Part shown: piece after piece, positions 59,152-64,000 of the stretch
How the letters are laid out: the number at the start of each line of letters is the position of its first letter
Numbering within the stretch: position 1 is the first letter of the stretch
Assembly: GCA_015680685.1 (NCBI GenBank)
Contig: MNCI01003851.1
Coordinates: 427,618-491,617, forward strand
Direction of reading: 5' to 3'
Source of the DNA: Gnetum montanum
Taxonomy: Eukaryota; Streptophyta; Gnetopsida; Gnetales; Gnetaceae
DNA: 64,000 bases
Notes under the pieces: generated by a model
What the model saw: the letters and a program-made list of their open reading frames with translations, nothing else
Told to the model about the DNA's origin: nothing
Databases searched by the model: none
Made by a program: the position numbers and the translations under genes

Positions 59152-61000
59152 TTACATGAATTTTTGAGTTGTTGAATAAAAAGTATAAGAAGAATCATTT
59201 TTCTTAAGTGATGATATGTCTAGTTCTCCAAAGCACAAGTTAAAAAACTCAATGTCAAAAGTAGGCTTGTTTCCCAAGTCTGTTAGATCTATAGTAACAT
59301 CATAGTTATTAGGAGAGAATGGAACTATAGGCTTACTCACACGTTCAAGCTTAATATCATCTTTTTTACCTCAAAGTTGATAAGATTGGATTCCTTAATC
59401 AAGGTAAAAAACACTTGGAATCTATTTGTCTATTGAGATGATAATCTCACACTTATGAATAGGGATATGTATCTTCTAGTGTATGAAAAAATATATAGCT
59501 TAATTTTAGCTTTCCAAGATCATTCTAGTATATCATCAATACCAGGATACTCATGTATCTTCATGAAGATGGCCTTAGATTACATAGCATCATCTACCAA
59601 AATGTAATCTAATGAAATCAATAACCCTTACTTGTATGCCATTAAGCAAAACAAGATTATTTAAGGTTTCATTGAAAGCTACCTAATTATGAAGATCAAG
59701 ATCCTTGATAATAGTCCATGTGATCATGTTCAATATAGCACCATCATGAATATGTATCAGCAAAACCAAAGCTTTAAGTGATACCTTGATGATGATGTAG
59801 AATAGCAGCTAATAGATATCTCCTATCTTCAAATTAGTCTTGATATCATCATCACAAAAGTCTATACTATCTAATCCATAATCAAGGACTTGAAGAAAAG
59901 AATATATAACTTCAATCTAAGTAGGAATACTACTCGGAATCACAATTCTCTTAATAACATCATATAGTGTAGTGTAATATTCTTTAGAGGCTGTTGCGAG
60001 GTCATATAAGGATAAGTTGATGCCTTTAGAAGAGAAAATGATGATCATCTTCTATAACATGTTATTATCCATAGGATTATATGCCTACAAGGTAGGTGCT
60101 ATCATAACTAGCTATATAGGATAGGAAGAAGGTGAGAGGTGATTGATAAAGCAATCTCCTATTATTGCTAGAAGGAAACTTCTTTACTATCTTTGAAGGT
60201 TATTTCTATTTGATGGTGACCTTCTCCTTCTATTTAGCTAAACATGACTCATTGGTATATTGACTACATGTAAGAATTTTTATGTGAGATGAGGGAAAAG
60301 AAGATGTTTGACCTGTAGTAAACAGATATGTATTCTAAGGTTTAGTATCGTATGGGGTAGAATGAAAAATGGATGGAGATGTAGCTTGATTAGAAGCAGA
60401 AGGATGGAAATTGGTAGCATAAATGCAATAGGAAGATGGATAAGAATGGCTTGGATTGGATGATATAATGGTTTCATTAGACCAATGGATCACATAAGGT
60501 TTCTAAGGCTATAGTGATCACTGGTTGGACTATTTCCAATTACACTAGTAGATAATGTAAGGGTCATTATGTGAAGACTTACAAGCTTTGTATTTAAGAT
60601 TAAAATCTGAAATTGTTCCTCTATCTCTTAAGGCATTCTAAAACACTTCAAGTTGTTGGTTATTTGAATTCATAGTGGATGGATACCTTTCTACCACTAT
60701 CTTTCCCTTATTAATGAGATCCTATATATCATTATTTAGATTCTTGTAGTTATTTGTATCATGTCTAGTAGTCTCAGGATTTTAGTAATACTTTCAATAG
60801 TCATGTGATGAGCCAACCAAAGTTTGTTGCTGAGTTACCTTCATTGTTACCTTCATTCTAGAGATGTTATGTTGTTTGTCATGAAACCACAACTTGTATT
60901 CATGGAGGAATAATTCGATGTCAAAAAGATCAACTAGACAAATAACAATTAGAATCAAATCTAATAAAAACCTACACTTATGACTGTCACTCATAAGTAA
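59152..61000 (-). pseudogene. gypsy gag-protease remnant
   Basis: On the reverse strand, gag: HEYKLWFHDKQHNISRM (60900), the knuckle-like TRHDTNNYKNLNNDI in which Cys are replaced (60726-60770), LINKGKIVVERYP, and a Pro/Ser/Thr-rich part (60480-60280). A frame change leads to the protease with IHDGAILNMITWTIIKDLDL at 59703-59757. The segment ends with an open 62-codon stretch (VPFSPNNYDVTIDLTDLGN), the start of the linker to reverse transcriptase, which is absent. So the fragment is cut at about 59.1 kb. It differs from the gag of element X. Confidence 0.6.
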
Positions 61001-64000
61001 AATGATAAATCTTCATCCTAAATTTTAATATTAATTTTAACAATGGAAATTAATTTTAAATCAAATTAAAATCATAAAGGATAAGCATATATTATAAGGA
61101 TTACAAGGGAGACTTCACCTAATTTGTGATTCTACCTTATTTCTCCCATAGTGCAACAACCTCAATAGTCCAACAATGGACTCCAATGGTCTATTGTTGC
61201 CACAAGGCTCAACAAATCCTCAATTAAGAATTGTTCAAGGGGGATTGATTTCAACTTGACATGGCTTCTCTTATGTATTTACTTTGGGTATTCCCCTTAG
61301 GTATTGAATCCCCTCGATTTCCTCTCAAGTATTAAATCCATGGGTTACCCTTAGGTGTTCCCTTAGGTATTGAATCCCTGGGTTATCCTTGGATGTGATG
61401 ATCTGTCTTTTATACTAGAGGATCCTACATTATAAATAGGAAAAAATAACAAAATAAGCATATGCATCTCCATCGAGAGAATTAATAAGGATTGATGTAG
61501 CTCTACCGTTGTATCCAACTACATCACACTAGTAATATCCATCTACTCTCAATTCCAATTGTGCTTACAATCCTAATTGATGTCACCTTTTCATAGTGAG
61601 CTCTATTTTGCTTGTCCAACATTATCAATCTGTATCATAGTTTCTATTTCTATCAATTCTCAATATTCATAGTAGCTTTGGTATGAATCAAGATCTACAT
61701 TCCTAGAAGTTCTAGGTAATTCTTGTCTAATGATATCAATTCACATCTATATTAGCTATGTAGATCAATATGATTGCTTTTAGAACATATCAAAATATAT
61801 GATGTTGATCTATATCTTATTGATGTTTATCAATTCTGGTGATGTCCTACAATAAGAAAGACTTAATAAAGAAATTAGTACTTATTGATAGTTATCATAA
61901 AAGTCAATGATCTATAATAAGGTAACATAGTAAATAATAAAAAGTGAAGCCCCCAACTAGCCTTTGGCTAGTGCCTAGACAACTAAGGTGAAAAATATAT
62001 AAATTTTAAAATGTGTATCCATTGTTAACCTGCATAACACATAGCTTATAAAGTGACAACATACATAATTGAAACTAATATTCAATATACATCAGCATCA
62101 CATTCACTCTTATATTAATATCAAAATAAATCAAAATATATTACATTATAATATAATGATATATATATAGGTCATGGACTTACTATTACATTTTATTTTT
62201 TCATGTTTGAATGATATCAATTTTTATCAAAGCATTGATCCAAATCAATTGATATACTGAATGTTCAAAGTTCTGATATGTTGAGTTTCATCACAATCAT
62301 GCTGATAATATGTGAGGCACTCAAGAAAATTGTATTCATATCAATCATTATTAATTTAATCTATATAAATGGATATGTTTAAACAACAAATCAAACTATA
62401 TCAAAGCTACGTTGTTCAAACATAAGATATTGAAGAAAATTTGTTCTTAATAGATGCATATCAATTTAGTTTATATGAATTGATATCTCAGTTATTTTAT
62501 ATCTTGAGTAAAATTAATAAAATCAATAATTAAATTGATAACCTAAATTTTTTTTTTACATTATATTGATTCAAATTGCTATAGTCAACATATCTTGAAT
62601 TCACTTTTAATAATACATCGAACACACAATGTTTCTTAATACTAATAATTCCAAAAAGATTAGAACACTATTATTAATATCTATAGATAATGAGGGCTTG
62701 ATATCCTTTGATAAAATAATTTGTCCTAATCTCCTACCATCACAAAGCTTAGTGCAAATTGATAATAATGTAATAATTTTGTTTACTTAATAATATACAA
62801 AATTTTATTCCTTTCTCACTCCTCTTAATTAATTGTTATTATTTCAATAGAAGTCCATATATAAATTTGTTAATAAGGCCCTTCCTAGGATTAATTAGAC
62901 TAGACATTACCTCACAAATTTTGCTTCATTTGGTGCAAGAATGTCTTAAAAACTCAAGATCTTAACCTTTCCATAGTTTTAATATTTTGAGATGCATTTC
63001 TTACATAAAACTCATTTCCTAACTTACTCTTGGATTAGCTTCCATGTTGGTTATATTTTACTCTCCTATTAATTTAAAGATGATTATCCACCCCCAATCA
63101 AACTATGATATGTCCCATACCTAGCTTAATTAGTTAAGCAATTTTGAGATTAGATCAAAAATTAGCCATGAGAATAGACCAAAAGCAAAAATGCCATGGG
63201 TTTTATATATTATCCCCTATACATGAAACACATGTCTTCTTTGATCTTCCAATTTTTAGTATTGATTATGCTTAACCATAGTAGGGATCTCAACCACTAA
63301 CACATATGAAAAGAATTTTAGGAAATAATTGAAGGGTCAAAAAATTTTAATTACCAATGAAAATGATAGGTGGCAGCCTCGATAAAATAATGGAGGGATA
63401 ATGAAAAATGGAGAAGTAAAATGGAAATGTAAAATACTTAATAAAATTAGAAAATAAAAATTAAAAAAATAGTCCTTTATGTATGAAGTAGCACAAGTTA
63501 AGGAACTAAATAAGCTAAGTAATGGGAATGATTAGAAGTGAGGTTTTCCATTAAGATACTTAGTTTAGATGAGTTAATCCTTTGCTTCCTTTGTTATATT
63601 CTAGCTCTAAAGTGGTTGCATCCTTATTTTAATGCTTATTTCTACTCCACCCTTAATCACTTAGCTCATAAACGGAGGTTCTTGTGGGATCATTGAAATT
63701 TTGAGCTTTGAGCATCACCTAAATGGTAAGGTACTTGTGGTAGTATGGAGATACTCATGATTGAAGGTTCTTGTGGGGCCAATGTTTTTCTTATTTTTCA
63801 TTTTTTGTAATATTAGTTTTTTTCATCAAAAAATTTCAATTTCTTTTTTTTTCTTCTCCTTTTCAAGAATTTCTATATTTGGCAAGCTTCAATCATGAGG
63901 TTCTTATGGGAGCCAAATTCATTTTGTAAGGATTGCTTACATGGGAACTAATCTTGATTTATATTGTTAGATGCCTTTACCATCTTAGAGGGTAGTCCTA
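61001..64000. other. unassigned, A+T-rich, with a short degenerate repeat
   Basis: No gene recognised. At 61292-61395 the word ccttaggtattgaatccctgggtt recurs three or four times. The part 61100-62000 may be leader and LTR of the gag-protease remnant. At 63660-63990 'ggttcttgtgggagcc' recurs three times about 110 bp apart. No LTR partner in the window. Confidence 0.4.

Overview
This is a stretch of a large, transposon-filled nuclear plant genome. It is A+T-rich, CG dinucleotides are scarce, and I see no intact gene, rRNA, functional tRNA or CRISPR. Evidence for a plant: Ty3/gypsy elements of Athila and Tat type (tRNA-Asp-type primer site, duplicated RNase H, extra ORF after pol) and a Ty1/copia element primed by initiator tRNA-Met. 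Every coding remnant carries many in-frame stops but few frameshifts, and insertions that are clearly very old are still complete in outline. Slow removal of old elements fits a gymnosperm-like genome; that is inference.

Layout. 1-3217: 3' end of an Athila-like element (+) with its LTR. 3218-5325: debris including a reverse-strand gag remnant, then a tRNA-Thr-like SINE-type head (5326-5400). 5775-8097: a decayed five-exon gene with four GT-AG introns (gene 1). 8690-9470: reverse-strand Tat-like reverse transcriptase. 10929-21926: a whole reverse-strand Tat-related element (X) with LTRs, a perfect 5-bp target duplication, gag and protease, but no reverse transcriptase or integrase. 21970-23818: exons of a second decayed gene (gene 2), which resumes at 57181-58531. 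59152-61000: reverse-strand gag-protease remnant; the rest to 64000 is unassigned.

The main result lies between the two halves of gene 2. The large exon ends in a good GTAAGT donor at 23819, and the next exon starts after a TTGTAG acceptor at 57180. The 33.4 kb between them is almost entirely nested retrotransposons. A gag-only copia element (23850-57083) sits in the intron. Its 3' LTR is cut into three pieces by two separate gypsy insertions: Athila-like element A (28951-42323) and Tat-like element B (42914-56996). Each is flanked by a degraded 5-bp target duplication, and the copia LTR reads on across each break. Removing the insertions leaves an intron of about 123 bp.

Element B contains an inverted short LTR, a third intron-bearing decayed gene on the reverse strand (gene 3, 44111-46260), and a twelve-copy tandem array of about 190 bp (48230-50600). 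Elements X and B both carry tandem arrays just upstream of the segment that leads into reverse transcriptase. Genes 2 and 3 share a short domain-like motif and an intron-bearing layout, but I could not assign the family; they may be host genes or extra ORFs carried by giant retroelements.
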